From NCBI RefSeq assembly GCF_030063205.1, contig NZ_JASISQ010000001.1, forward strand, positions 62,001 through 126,000: a stretch of 64,000 nucleotides of DNA, read 5' to 3'. The notes under the pieces were generated by a model. It searched no databases and had not been told where the DNA came from. It saw only the letters and a program-made list of their open reading frames with translations. Made by a program: the position numbers and the translations under genes. This document shows, in pieces, positions 34,096 through 42,426 of the stretch. This DNA is from Arthrobacter antibioticus (lineage in GTDB: Bacteria > Actinomycetota > Actinomycetes > Actinomycetales > Micrococcaceae). Position 1 is the stretch's first letter. Each line of letters starts with the position of its first letter.

Positions 34096-34527
34096 TTAGT
34101 ACGAACTGTTGGTTGGGCAAGGAATGGTTTCCCCGTTGATCGTGACAGACTGCGCGCCATCCTGGCAGGCCTGTGTGATTTCGTTAGCCAAACCAGCGAA
34201 GTAGGTTACGGCTACGATGATGCCGATAATTGTCAAGACCATGATCAAGGCATTGACAATGATGGAGACGAAAGCCAACGTGTTCTTGTGACCAGCTTTT
34301 TTGGACTTCACCTTGGCCACAATTGCCAAGATCAAACCAACAAGGCTGAAGCCAACAAAGGGAAGAATAATGGAGATGATGGCCATTGTCTTGCCCGGGT
34401 CCTGGGCGGGTGCCTGACCGTACGGTGCAGGCTGACCGTAGGGTGCCTGGCCGTAAGCGGGAGGTGCAACAGGACTCTGCTGTGCAGCTGATGGTTGAAT
34501 GGGTTTTTCGGGTGTATTCGAAGACAT
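34096..34527 (-). CDS. DUF4190-like small membrane protein
   Basis: This 143-aa protein starts at the ATG at 34527, preceded by AGAGGA; the longer frame runs antisense into uvrB. The N-terminal ~45 residues are Pro/Ala/Gly/Gln/Tyr-rich with repeated APYGQ units. Two membrane helices follow (about 48-70 and 83-111), then a short exported C-terminal tail with two cysteines. The layout matches DUF4190-type proteins of Gram-positives, whose function is unknown. It is divergent from uvrB. Confidence 0.8.
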   Translation of the reverse strand: MSSNTPEKPIQPSAAQQSPVAPPAYGQAPYGQPAPYGQAPAQDPGKTMAIISIILPFVGFSLVGLILAIVAKVKSKKAGHKNTLAFVSIIVNALIMVLTIIGIIVAVTYFAGLANEITQACQDGAQSVTINGETIPCPTNSSY

Positions 34528-34661
34528 GTGTTCCTCTGTTGGTTCTTTGTGATGATCTATCCGTAACAGTTTGCCATGCCTCGGCCGTGTTTGCGCCATT
34601 GTTGCATGGGGAGTGCTACCCACTGATGTAAAAGTTGTGTACCAACTATGGCAACCAGGGG

Positions 34662-34667
34662 TAGCGT
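34662..34667 (+). promoter_or_regulatory. Possible -10 box for leaderless uvrB
   Basis: TAGCGT (TANNNT) lies 7 nt before the preferred ATG at 34675. No ribosome-binding site with good spacing is present. Confidence 0.35.
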
Positions 34668-34674
34668 TAAGCTC

Positions 34675-36756
34675 ATGAGCCTTGCGCAAGAGATCAATCG
34701 TATAGTTGCACCATTTGAAGTCATCAGTGATTTTAAGCCTGCCGGTGATCAGCCGGCTGCCATTAAAGAACTTACTGAGCGCATTAACAACGGTGAAAAA
34801 GACGTGGTGCTCTTGGGTGCCACTGGAACAGGTAAGTCGGCAACAACAGCATGGCTGATCGAACAAGTTCAACGACCCACCCTTGTCATGGTTCAAAACA
34901 AAACACTGGCAGCTCAGCTTGCCAACGAATTCCGTGAACTATTGCCCAACAATGCGGTTGAGTACTTCGTGTCTTATTACGACTACTACCAGCCTGAAGC
35001 TTATGTGCCCCAGTCTGACACCTTCATTGAAAAAGACTCTTCCGTCAACGAAGAAGTTGAACGGCTCAGACACTCGGCCACCAATGCTCTGCTGACTCGT
35101 CGAGACGTGATAGTTGTTGCCACCGTTTCCTGCATCTACGGTCTGGGCACTCCAGAAGAGTACGTGGCGGGGATGGTAACCCTGACACGCGGCGATCAAA
35201 TGAACCGCGATGATCTACTGCGAAAATTTGTGAGCATGCAGTATGCCCGCAACGACATTGACTTCCACCGTGGAACGTTCCGGGTCCGTGGGGACACAGT
35301 TGAGATCATCCCCATGTACGAAGAGCAGGCCATCAGGATTGAGTTCTTCGGTGATGAAATTGAGAACATCCATACGCTGCACCCGCTAACCGGAGAGATC
35401 ATCCGGGAAGAAAATGAAATGTATGTTTTCCCTGCCTCCCATTACGTAGCGGGACCGGAACGGATGGCGCGCGCCGTCAAACAAATCGAAGACGAATTAG
35501 CGATCCGCACCCAAGAGCTGGAAAGCCAAAACAAACTTCTCGAGGCACAGCGGTTGCGCATGCGCACCACCTATGACTTGGAGATGATGGAGCAGATGGG
35601 CTTCTGCAACGGCATCGAAAACTACTCCCGGCACATCGACGGGAGGCCCCAAGGCAGCGCCCCACACTGTCTGATCGATTACTTCCCGGATGACTTCTTG
35701 CTTGTCATCGACGAATCCCATGTGACAGTTCCACAAATTGGTGCAATGTATGAGGGCGATATGTCCCGCAAACGAACCTTGGTGGACCATGGTTTCCGGC
35801 TACCCTCCGCCATGGATAACAGGCCGCTGAAGTGGGATGAATTCTTAGAACGAGTTGGCCAGACGGTCTACCTCTCGGCGACGCCAGGTAAATACGAGCT
35901 GGGCATGTCCGATGGCTACGTCCAACAGATCATTCGGCCAACCGGTTTGATCGACCCGCAGATTGTTGTGAAACCATCCCAAGATCAGATCAATGACTTG
36001 CTGGGTGAAATCCGTAAACGGACCGCGAAAAATGAGCGTGTCCTTGTCACGACTTTGACGAAGCGGATGTCTGAAGACCTGACCGATTATTTGCTGGGTA
36101 ACGGTATTAAGGTTCAGTACCTTCACTCGGACGTTGACACGCTGCGACGAGTTGAGCTGCTGCGCGAGCTGCGCATGGGTGTTTTTGACGTCCTGGTCGG
36201 CATTAATCTGCTGCGCGAGGGTTTGGACTTACCCGAGGTCTCACTTGTTAGTATCCTTGACGCCGATAAGGAGGGGTTCCTACGCTCCTCAACATCCCTG
36301 ATCCAAACCATCGGCCGTGCCGCCCGTAACGTCTCCGGTGAGGTGCACATGTACGCGGACAGGATCACGGCGTCAATGGAATTTGCCATTGACGAAACAA
36401 ACCGGCGTCGTGAGATTCAGGTCAATTACAACTTGGCACACGGGATAGACCCGCAGCCGCTGCGTAAGAAGATCGCCGACATCACCGACCAGCTGGCACG
36501 AGAAGACGCCGACACCGCTGCACTGCTTGAAGAGGCCCGGAGCAAGCGAGAAGGCTCTAGCAAGAAAAAGCCTATCCGAAACGACGGTCTAGCTGCACGT
36601 CCTGCAGCTGAACTTATTAGCTTGATTGAGGAGCTCACGGCACAAATGCACGGAGCCGCAGCTGATTTGCACTTTGAATTGGCAGCACGTTTGCGCGATG
36701 AAGTAGGGGATCTGAAGAAGGAGCTGCGCCAGATGCGCGAGGCAGGTCACGCCTGA
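34675..36756 (+). CDS. uvrB: UvrABC system protein B (excinuclease subunit)
   Basis: This 693-aa UvrB starts at [11 protein letters not shown] (ATG 34675), which matches the usual N-terminus of the family; an upstream ATG would add nine residues. Walker A is GATGTGKS (48-55); the DNA-clamping beta-hairpin region is at [17 protein letters not shown]; motif II is VIDESH; motif VI is [12 protein letters not shown]; the C-terminal UVR domain that contacts UvrC lies at ~645-685. UvrB verifies damage delivered by UvrA and recruits UvrC. I saw no SOS box upstream. Confidence 0.95.
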   Translation: MSLAQEINRIVAPFEVISDFKPAGDQPAAIKELTERINNGEKDVVLLGATGTGKSATTAWLIEQVQRPTLVMVQNKTLAAQLANEFRELLPNNAVEYFVSYYDYYQPEAYVPQSDTFIEKDSSVNEEVERLRHSATNALLTRRDVIVVATVSCIYGLGTPEEYVAGMVTLTRGDQMNRDDLLRKFVSMQYARNDIDFHRGTFRVRGDTVEIIPMYEEQAIRIEFFGDEIENIHTLHPLTGEIIREENEMYVFPASHYVAGPERMARAVKQIEDELAIRTQELESQNKLLEAQRLRMRTTYDLEMMEQMGFCNGIENYSRHIDGRPQGSAPHCLIDYFPDDFLLVIDESHVTVPQIGAMYEGDMSRKRTLVDHGFRLPSAMDNRPLKWDEFLERVGQTVYLSATPGKYELGMSDGYVQQIIRPTGLIDPQIVVKPSQDQINDLLGEIRKRTAKNERVLVTTLTKRMSEDLTDYLLGNGIKVQYLHSDVDTLRRVELLRELRMGVFDVLVGINLLREGLDLPEVSLVSILDADKEGFLRSSTSLIQTIGRAARNVSGEVHMYADRITASMEFAIDETNRRREIQVNYNLAHGIDPQPLRKKIADITDQLAREDADTAALLEEARSKREGSSKKKPIRNDGLAARPAAELISLIEELTAQMHGAAADLHFELAARLRDEVGDLKKELRQMREAGHA

Positions 36757-36778
36757 GGAGAACACAGACCACAGGTGC

Positions 36779-38080
36779 TTAGGCGCGCACCATGGCCAGC
36801 AGTCGGGCGAAGATACCCTCGCCATCGTCAGCTATGCCGTCGTGGTGAAAGTCAGCGGTTTCCCACACCTGTAGGCCGTTTACGGCTGCCGCGGTGGCCA
36901 GGGAGATGTCCCTGTCAACAAAAATATCGTCCGTGTACACGGCTGCGGCAGCCGGAACGGTGTTCCGGCCCAACTGTTCACGATCATAAAGTGGTCCCCA
37001 ACCCGCCGTCCGTGCGGCCAGCACATCGGCCAGTTCTTTGAGAGGCACCAGGGCTGGGTCCTGTTCGAAGTACCAAGGATAAATGGCCTCGCCTGTGAGC
37101 AACGGAACGGCGGCGTAGGGGTGGAAGTCCGGGTTATTTGCTAGCACGCGGTCAGCGGCCCAATTCGTTGCCTCACCCTGAACATAAATTGACTCGTGCA
37201 TGAGCGCATAAAGCGGATTCCCGCTCCGGCTGACGTACGCTCCCACGCTGGACAAGAACGAGTCGGAGAGCCGAGCGCCGTCGGCCGTGTCAATGAAGGC
37301 GTCCTCAAGAAGGAAGTGGAGTGCGTCGAAGCGGGTGTTGCCGCCAAGAAAGTTACCCAGCATCTGTAACCGTTCGGGGGTGAGACGCTCACCCGTGGGA
37401 AGCTGCTCCGGCACCTGTTCAACGTGGTGCATGATGCGCGTGAGAGTATCCCTGTCCCGTGGATATTTGGCGAAGTATTCCGCATTCCGGCTGCGCAGGC
37501 GTTTAAAAGTGGCCTGGTATACCTGATCTGCCGGACCCGAAAGGGGCCCCAGGCCACCGGTGACGAGTGCCTCCTTGACACCCTCGGGGGCAAAAGAGAG
37601 GTAACTGAGGGCGCAGAAACCGCCAAAGCTCTGACCAAAAATACTCCAGGGTTCAGAAGCAAGTGCGTGCCTGATCAATTCGGCATCAGCCACGATGTCA
37701 GTGGCACGGAAGTGTGAGAGATAATCTGCTTGCGCGGCCGTGTCACCCACCAGCGGCAGCGTCTGCCGGCTGGCTGGTGTGGACAGGCCGGTTCCACGCT
37801 GGTCTAGCATCAGCACGCGGAAACTCTTGATGGCTTCTTTGAGCCATCCTGCCATGCCTGCGGGGCGGTTACCCTTCCCTCCGGGACCTCCCTGAAGGAA
37901 CAACAACCACGGTAAATCTATGTGTTTGGGATCGCTTAGTTCCCTGGCGAAGACTTCAATTGAGGGGCCGCCTGGATGGGTATGATCCAAGGGAACAGTG
38001 AAGTAATGGTCCTGCGCACGCAGACCTCGGACCTCGAACGGGGCCAAAGAACGGTGCACGGCAGACTTTGCCAGCGTCAT
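36779..38080 (-). CDS. Proline iminopeptidase / alpha/beta hydrolase (S33 family)
   Basis: This 433-aa alpha/beta hydrolase has the nucleophile elbow GQSFGG (SIFGQSFGGFCALSY), the oxyanion FLQGGPGG motif, and the VLMLDQRGTGLSTP motif characteristic of S33 prolyl aminopeptidases. The catalytic His is probably in ADFHHDG near the C-terminus. Such enzymes release N-terminal proline from peptides in the cytoplasm. The start overlaps the end of the upstream GNAT gene by 4 bp, so the two are coupled. The uvrB gene converges on it. Confidence 0.9.
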   Translation of the reverse strand: MTLAKSAVHRSLAPFEVRGLRAQDHYFTVPLDHTHPGGPSIEVFARELSDPKHIDLPWLLFLQGGPGGKGNRPAGMAGWLKEAIKSFRVLMLDQRGTGLSTPASRQTLPLVGDTAAQADYLSHFRATDIVADAELIRHALASEPWSIFGQSFGGFCALSYLSFAPEGVKEALVTGGLGPLSGPADQVYQATFKRLRSRNAEYFAKYPRDRDTLTRIMHHVEQVPEQLPTGERLTPERLQMLGNFLGGNTRFDALHFLLEDAFIDTADGARLSDSFLSSVGAYVSRSGNPLYALMHESIYVQGEATNWAADRVLANNPDFHPYAAVPLLTGEAIYPWYFEQDPALVPLKELADVLAARTAGWGPLYDREQLGRNTVPAAAAVYTDDIFVDRDISLATAAAVNGLQVWETADFHHDGIADDGEGIFARLLAMVRA

Positions 38081-38583
38081 GAGCGGGCCTCGCTGTTTAG
38101 GGGTGCACCGAAACCGTCCAATGCGGCACCGTCCAGCCGGAAAACATGCCAGCCATCCATCGGGGCTGCACCGAGGGAATGGTAGAACTTGATGGATGGT
38201 TCATTCCAGTCCAGAACGCTCCATTCCACTCGGGCATAGCCACGCTCCACGGCAATCTGAGCCAATCTGCGCAGCAATGCCTTCCCATATCCACCCCCGC
38301 GAGCGTCGGGGCGCACGTACAGATCTTCAAGGTGGATCCCATGGGTGCCTTCCCAAGTGGAATAGTTCAGGAACCAGAGCGCAAAACCCACAATCGGCTC
38401 GCCCGCGACGGGGGAGTCAACCACGTGAGCGTAAATCTGCGGGTTGTCACCAAAAAGGTTCGCGTGGAGCATCTCGGTGGTGTTGACCACCGCATCCGGT
38501 TCCTTTTCGTAAACAGCCAGATCGTGAATCATGCCAAGTATGGCGGGGACATCAGCGGGCACGGCAGTGCGGGGAAAACTCAT
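38077..38583 (-). CDS. GNAT-family N-acetyltransferase (diamine/spermidine acetyltransferase-like)
   Basis: This 168-aa GNAT protein has the acetyl-CoA loop LYVRPDARGGGYGKALL and the substrate-side HDLAVYEKEPDAV and NYSTWEGTHGIHLEDLYV segments found in diamine/thialysine N-acetyltransferases of the SAT2 type. The likely substrate is a small polyamine or lysine analogue, without proof. It is the first gene of a coupled pair with the prolyl iminopeptidase and is 21 bp from the helicase gene. Confidence 0.88.
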   Translation of the reverse strand: MSFPRTAVPADVPAILGMIHDLAVYEKEPDAVVNTTEMLHANLFGDNPQIYAHVVDSPVAGEPIVGFALWFLNYSTWEGTHGIHLEDLYVRPDARGGGYGKALLRRLAQIAVERGYARVEWSVLDWNEPSIKFYHSLGAAPMDGWHVFRLDGAALDGFGAPLNSEARS

Positions 38584-38604
38584 GCCTGAAGCCTATCGCG
38601 CCGC

Positions 38605-41142
38605 TTACATTCGGCTGAATTCCTGCAATATTACTACGGCGGCGCCGGCCTCGTTTGAGGCCTCAAGGTCCACTGTGGCGTGCATATGCCAATCGTGATT
38701 TCCTTCCGGGTCCACGATCGTCTGACGGACACTCCAGCTGTCGGAGGAAGGGTTGATATGCAGCAGCGCTGGCCCACGTGCCGCAGGACCGCACTCAAGA
38801 TACTCATGCTCGTCCCAGTAGTTATCCAACGCATCAGCCCAACGATCGGCATCCCAGCCGTGGTCGCCGTCGAGCTTTCCCAAAGCATCAAAGTCATCAT
38901 CGGCGGCAAGCTCAACCCGGCGGAACATTTCATTGCGCACCATGACCTTAAACGCCCGGGCGTTATCGGTGAGCCTGGGCGGAGCCGGTGGCAGGGAAGT
39001 TTGTTCAACCGCATCCGCAGTGTCACCGCTTGTCATTTTCTCCCACTCATCCAAGAGGCTGGAGTCCACCTGGCGGACAAGTTCACCGAGCCACGAGATA
39101 ATGTCCTCAAGGTCCTCACGCAGCGCGTCCTGCGGCACTGTCTGACGCAGGGCCTTGTACGCGTCGGTGAGGTAACGCAGCACAATGCCCTCAGAGCGGG
39201 CCAGGGAATAGTATTGAACGTACTCACCAAAGTTCATGGCCCGTTCATACATATCGCGGATGATCGATTTCGGGCTGAGCTCAAAGTCGCCCATCCACGG
39301 GGCAGCTTTGCCGTAGACCTCGAAGGCTTCGAAAAGCATTTCCGCCAGCGGCATGGGATACGTCACCTCGTCGAGAATGGCCATGCGCTCGTCATACTCA
39401 ATGCCCTCGCTCTTCATGGCCGCAACTTTCTCGGTGCGTTCACGCTTGAGCTGGGCAGAGAGGATTTGGCGTGGTTTCTCCAACGTCGACTCAATCACTG
39501 AGATGACGTCGAGGGCGTAACTGGGCGACTCAGCATCAAGTAAGTCAAGAGCTGCAAGTGCAAAAGGGGAGAGTGGTTGATTCAGTGCAAAGTTCATTTG
39601 CAGATGAACTGTGAGCCGCACTGTACGACCGTCAGCTTCCAACTCATTCTCAGGGATGCGTTCAACCACGCCAGCACCCAGAAGCTCCCTGTACATGCCG
39701 ATTGCCTTGCGCATCAACACTCGCTGCTTCGAGGGCGATTCATGGTTTCTTGTCAGCAGTGTCTTGGCCGCCTGAAACGGATCACCCGGGCGCTCCAGCA
39801 GGTTCAACAACATCGCGTGAGTGACGGTGAAACTTGATGTTAGGGGCTCAGGTACTGACTCCGCCAGCCGCTTGAATGTTGGCTCCCCCCAACTGACAAA
39901 CCCGGAAATGGGCTTCTTCTTGACCACCTGGCGGAGTTTCTTTTGGTCGTCACCAAACTTCGCCACGGCCTTGGCCATTGATTTCGCGTTTTCAATCACA
40001 TGATCGGGGGCCTGCACAATGACAGTGCCTGCCGTGTCATAACCTGCACGCCCTGCACGCCCTGCAATTTGTTGGAATTCACGCACCTGCAAAACCCGAG
40101 TTTTAACGCCGTCGTACTTACTCAACGCTGTCAACAACACGGTGCGGATGGGCACGTTGATGCCCACACCGAGTGTGTCAGTGCCACAAATAACCTTTAA
40201 CAGTCCAGCCTGGGCCAGCTGTTCCACCAGGCGGCGGTACTTCGGGAGCATACCGGCGTGGTGTACACCAATGCCGTGCCGAACAAGACGGTTCAAGGTT
40301 TTGCCAAAGCCCGCGGAGAAACGGAACCCCGCAATGAGCTCACCAATTTTGTCCTTTTCCTCACGGGTGCATACATTGATGCTCATCAGGTTCTGGGCAC
40401 GGTCGATCGCTTCGGCTTGGCTAAAGTGCACCACATAAACAGGGACCTGCTTGGTGGCGAGCAACTCTTCGAGGGATTCGTGCACGCCTGTTTGCACGTA
40501 GTAGTAGTGCAGTGGGATGGGCCGCTCGGCCGAGGAAACCGTTGTGGTGACCCGGTTCGTCAATTCCGTCAGTTCACGCTCGAACCGGCTGACATCGCCC
40601 AATGTGGCGCTCATAAGCAGGAACTGGGACTGCGGCAGTTCCAACAGTGGAAGCTGCCAAGCCCAACCTCGTTGGGGGTCCGAGTAGTAATGAAATTCAT
40701 CCATGATAACCACACCGGCATCCGCGTTTTCACCTTCACGGAGGGCAATGTTCGCCAAAATTTCGGCCGTGCAGCAAATAATGGGTGCATCCTGGTTTAC
40801 GGAAGAATCGCCTGTGATCATGCCAACATTCTCGGGACCGAAGATCTCACACAGCGCAAAAAACTTCTCCGAAACAAGCGCCTTAATAGGAGCCGTATAG
40901 TAGCTCGCTGCGCCACGGGCCATGGCATTGAAATGTGCCGCAATGGCCACCAATGATTTGCCCGAACCCGTGGGTGTAGACAAGATCACGTTGTTTCCAC
41001 TGACAAGTTCCAGCGCGGCTTCTTCTTGGGCCGGATACAGTTCCAGCCCCCGCTCAAGGGTCCACTCCAAAAACGCGTCCAAAACGTCGTCATCGGTGGC
41101 AGTCTGCGGATTCAGGGTGGCTAGCTGTTCAAGAAGATTCAT
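38605..41142 (-). CDS. DUF3516 domain DEAD/DEAH-box (Ski2-like) helicase
   Basis: This 845-aa superfamily 2 helicase has motif I TPTGSGKS (~58-65), motif II DEFH, motif III SAT, and motif VI QIAGRAGRAG, with the LVRHGIGVHHAGMLPKYRRLVE segment typical of Ski2/Mtr4-like enzymes. The C-terminal ~400 residues match the actinobacterial DUF3516 arrangement. Ski2-like helicases unwind RNA or DNA; the bacterial DUF3516 branch is uncharacterised. The gene stands alone, with 21 bp before the GNAT gene on the same strand, so cotranscription is possible. Confidence 0.9.
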   Translation of the reverse strand: MNLLEQLATLNPQTATDDDVLDAFLEWTLERGLELYPAQEEAALELVSGNNVILSTPTGSGKSLVAIAAHFNAMARGAASYYTAPIKALVSEKFFALCEIFGPENVGMITGDSSVNQDAPIICCTAEILANIALREGENADAGVVIMDEFHYYSDPQRGWAWQLPLLELPQSQFLLMSATLGDVSRFERELTELTNRVTTTVSSAERPIPLHYYYVQTGVHESLEELLATKQVPVYVVHFSQAEAIDRAQNLMSINVCTREEKDKIGELIAGFRFSAGFGKTLNRLVRHGIGVHHAGMLPKYRRLVEQLAQAGLLKVICGTDTLGVGINVPIRTVLLTALSKYDGVKTRVLQVREFQQIAGRAGRAGYDTAGTVIVQAPDHVIENAKSMAKAVAKFGDDQKKLRQVVKKKPISGFVSWGEPTFKRLAESVPEPLTSSFTVTHAMLLNLLERPGDPFQAAKTLLTRNHESPSKQRVLMRKAIGMYRELLGAGVVERIPENELEADGRTVRLTVHLQMNFALNQPLSPFALAALDLLDAESPSYALDVISVIESTLEKPRQILSAQLKRERTEKVAAMKSEGIEYDERMAILDEVTYPMPLAEMLFEAFEVYGKAAPWMGDFELSPKSIIRDMYERAMNFGEYVQYYSLARSEGIVLRYLTDAYKALRQTVPQDALREDLEDIISWLGELVRQVDSSLLDEWEKMTSGDTADAVEQTSLPPAPPRLTDNARAFKVMVRNEMFRRVELAADDDFDALGKLDGDHGWDADRWADALDNYWDEHEYLECGPAARGPALLHINPSSDSWSVRQTIVDPEGNHDWHMHATVDLEASNEAGAAVVILQEFSRM

Positions 41143-41499
41143 GGTCTTCCCAGCTTAGGCGCTCGGGACTGCGGCAGGAGAACGCTGTGGGTGACACTCC
41201 AAGCGCCACCCTCACACTGCGCGGGTCTGCCACGCGCTGCATGAGGTTCCGCAACATGGCAATTGCTCTCTGCCGGGCTGGCGGTCAGGCACTCTGGAGT
41301 GATCGGTATAGACATGAGAACCCTGTACTTCTCCCGGTTCGAGGCGTAGGCCAGAGGCCCGCTCGAGGCCCCCTGGAGCCGGATAAGCGGGTAGATTTTG
41401 AGCAGGAGCATTCCGTCCTCCCCGCAGAGACGTATACGGCGAGGGAATGCGTAGATGGTATTTTCGTATCGCAACATTTCTATGGTGGGAGAGAAACTA
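41143..41499. other. Divergent intergenic region between the helicase and PIG-L genes
   Basis: These 357 bp contain overlapping ORFs on both strands (41139-41477 minus, 41187-41573 plus), neither with recognised domains or a ribosome-binding site. I regard it as noncoding regulatory DNA. TATACG (41432-41437) and TAGATG (41452-41457) are weak -10 candidates for the PIG-L gene. Confidence 0.5.
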
Positions 41500-42198
41500 A
41501 TGACAGCACTTCTGGAGTTTCCGCAGGACTGGCAGCGGGCATTGATTATCGTTGCCCATCCCGACGACCCTGAATACGGGATGGCAGCTGCAGTGGCTCA
41601 GTGGCTCGCCGCCGGCAAGGAGGTTAGTTATGTGCTTGCCACACGAGGCGAAGCTGGGATCGCTGGACTGGCACCGGAAAAATCTGGACCCCTGCGCACT
41701 CGTGAACAAGAGAATGCGTGCGCCGTCATTGGCGTGAGCGATCTGGTCATCCTTGACCATCCCGACGGGAGAATTCTCGAGGGCCTGGCGCTAAGACGCG
41801 ATTTGGCTCGGCAGATCCGTCGGGTGCGTCCTGACGTGGTGCTGACACTAAACCACCGCGACGAATGGGGCCCTGGTCGCTGGAATACGGCCGACCACCG
41901 GGCTGTTGGGCGGGCCGTTCTGGACGCAGTTGCTGATGCTGACAATGAATGGATCTTCCCCGAGTTATTAGAGGAGGGGTTAGCCCGTCATAAAACTCGT
42001 TGGGTGGCACTTAGCTCCCCGCAGCCCACACACGCCCAAACAGTCTCGGCCGAGAGCATCGAGATGGCTGTCGCTTCCCTGGCAGAACACAAGGAATATT
42101 TAGTTGCTCTAAGCGCGGATCCCGTGGTGGATCAAGCCCGGAAACAGGTGGAGAGGGTTACGGAGGGCGGCACGGTGGACTTTGAGCTGTACGGCTAG
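41500..42198 (+). CDS. PIG-L/LmbE family deacetylase
   Basis: This 232-aa PIG-L protein starts at the ATG at 41500 with GGGAGAG upstream. The zinc-binding AHPDD motif appears as IIVAHPDDPEYG (16-27), and the late metal-ligand region as HRDEWGPGRWNTADHRAVGRAV. The family removes N-acetyl groups from GlcNAc conjugates, for example in mycothiol synthesis (MshB) or mycothiol conjugate recycling (Mca). The sequence is shorter than MshB and Mca, so I do not assign a substrate. The gene stands alone. Confidence 0.88.
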   Translation: MTALLEFPQDWQRALIIVAHPDDPEYGMAAAVAQWLAAGKEVSYVLATRGEAGIAGLAPEKSGPLRTREQENACAVIGVSDLVILDHPDGRILEGLALRRDLARQIRRVRPDVVLTLNHRDEWGPGRWNTADHRAVGRAVLDAVADADNEWIFPELLEEGLARHKTRWVALSSPQPTHAQTVSAESIEMAVASLAEHKEYLVALSADPVVDQARKQVERVTEGGTVDFELYG

Positions 42199-42313
42199 GG
42201 GCTCCTGGGAGATTCCCGCTTCCACGCCTCGATTCCGGCGACAGTAACGCCCCCCCAGTTGTGAGAGGAAAGAATACCGACAGGGAGGGCGTACCTACAG
42301 GGCGGCTGAGCGT

Positions 42314-42358
42314 GGCCGCAGACAATGGTAGCCGCAGACAATGTAGGCGCAGACAATG
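42314..42358. repeat. Three tandem copies of a (GC)CGCAGACAATG motif
   Basis: GGCCGCAGACAATG (42314-42327), GCCGCAGACAATG (42331-42343) and GGCGCAGACAATG (42346-42358) are spaced 15-17 bp apart upstream of the ABC exporter operon. A fourth exact copy of GGCCGCAGACAATG occurs far away at 7265-7278. Confidence 0.8.
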
Positions 42359-42426
42359 TCAGGGGCTAGGAGTAAGTTATGAGCAGAGTGCCAACTGATA
42401 ATTTGCACTAAGCCACAGGAGGATGC

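Noticed and set aside
34515-34674. LexA site upstream of uvrB
   Set aside because: GAAGACATGTGTTC-like sequence has poor agreement with TCGAAC-N4-GTTCGA.
38680-39501. 273-codon plus-strand ORF opposite the DUF3516 helicase
   Set aside because: Composition is that of an antisense shadow; the minus strand carries continuous helicase homology.
41139-41573. Opposing ORFs of 112 and 128 codons upstream of the PIG-L gene
   Set aside because: They overlap each other and the flanking genes, lack ribosome-binding sites and show no known domain.
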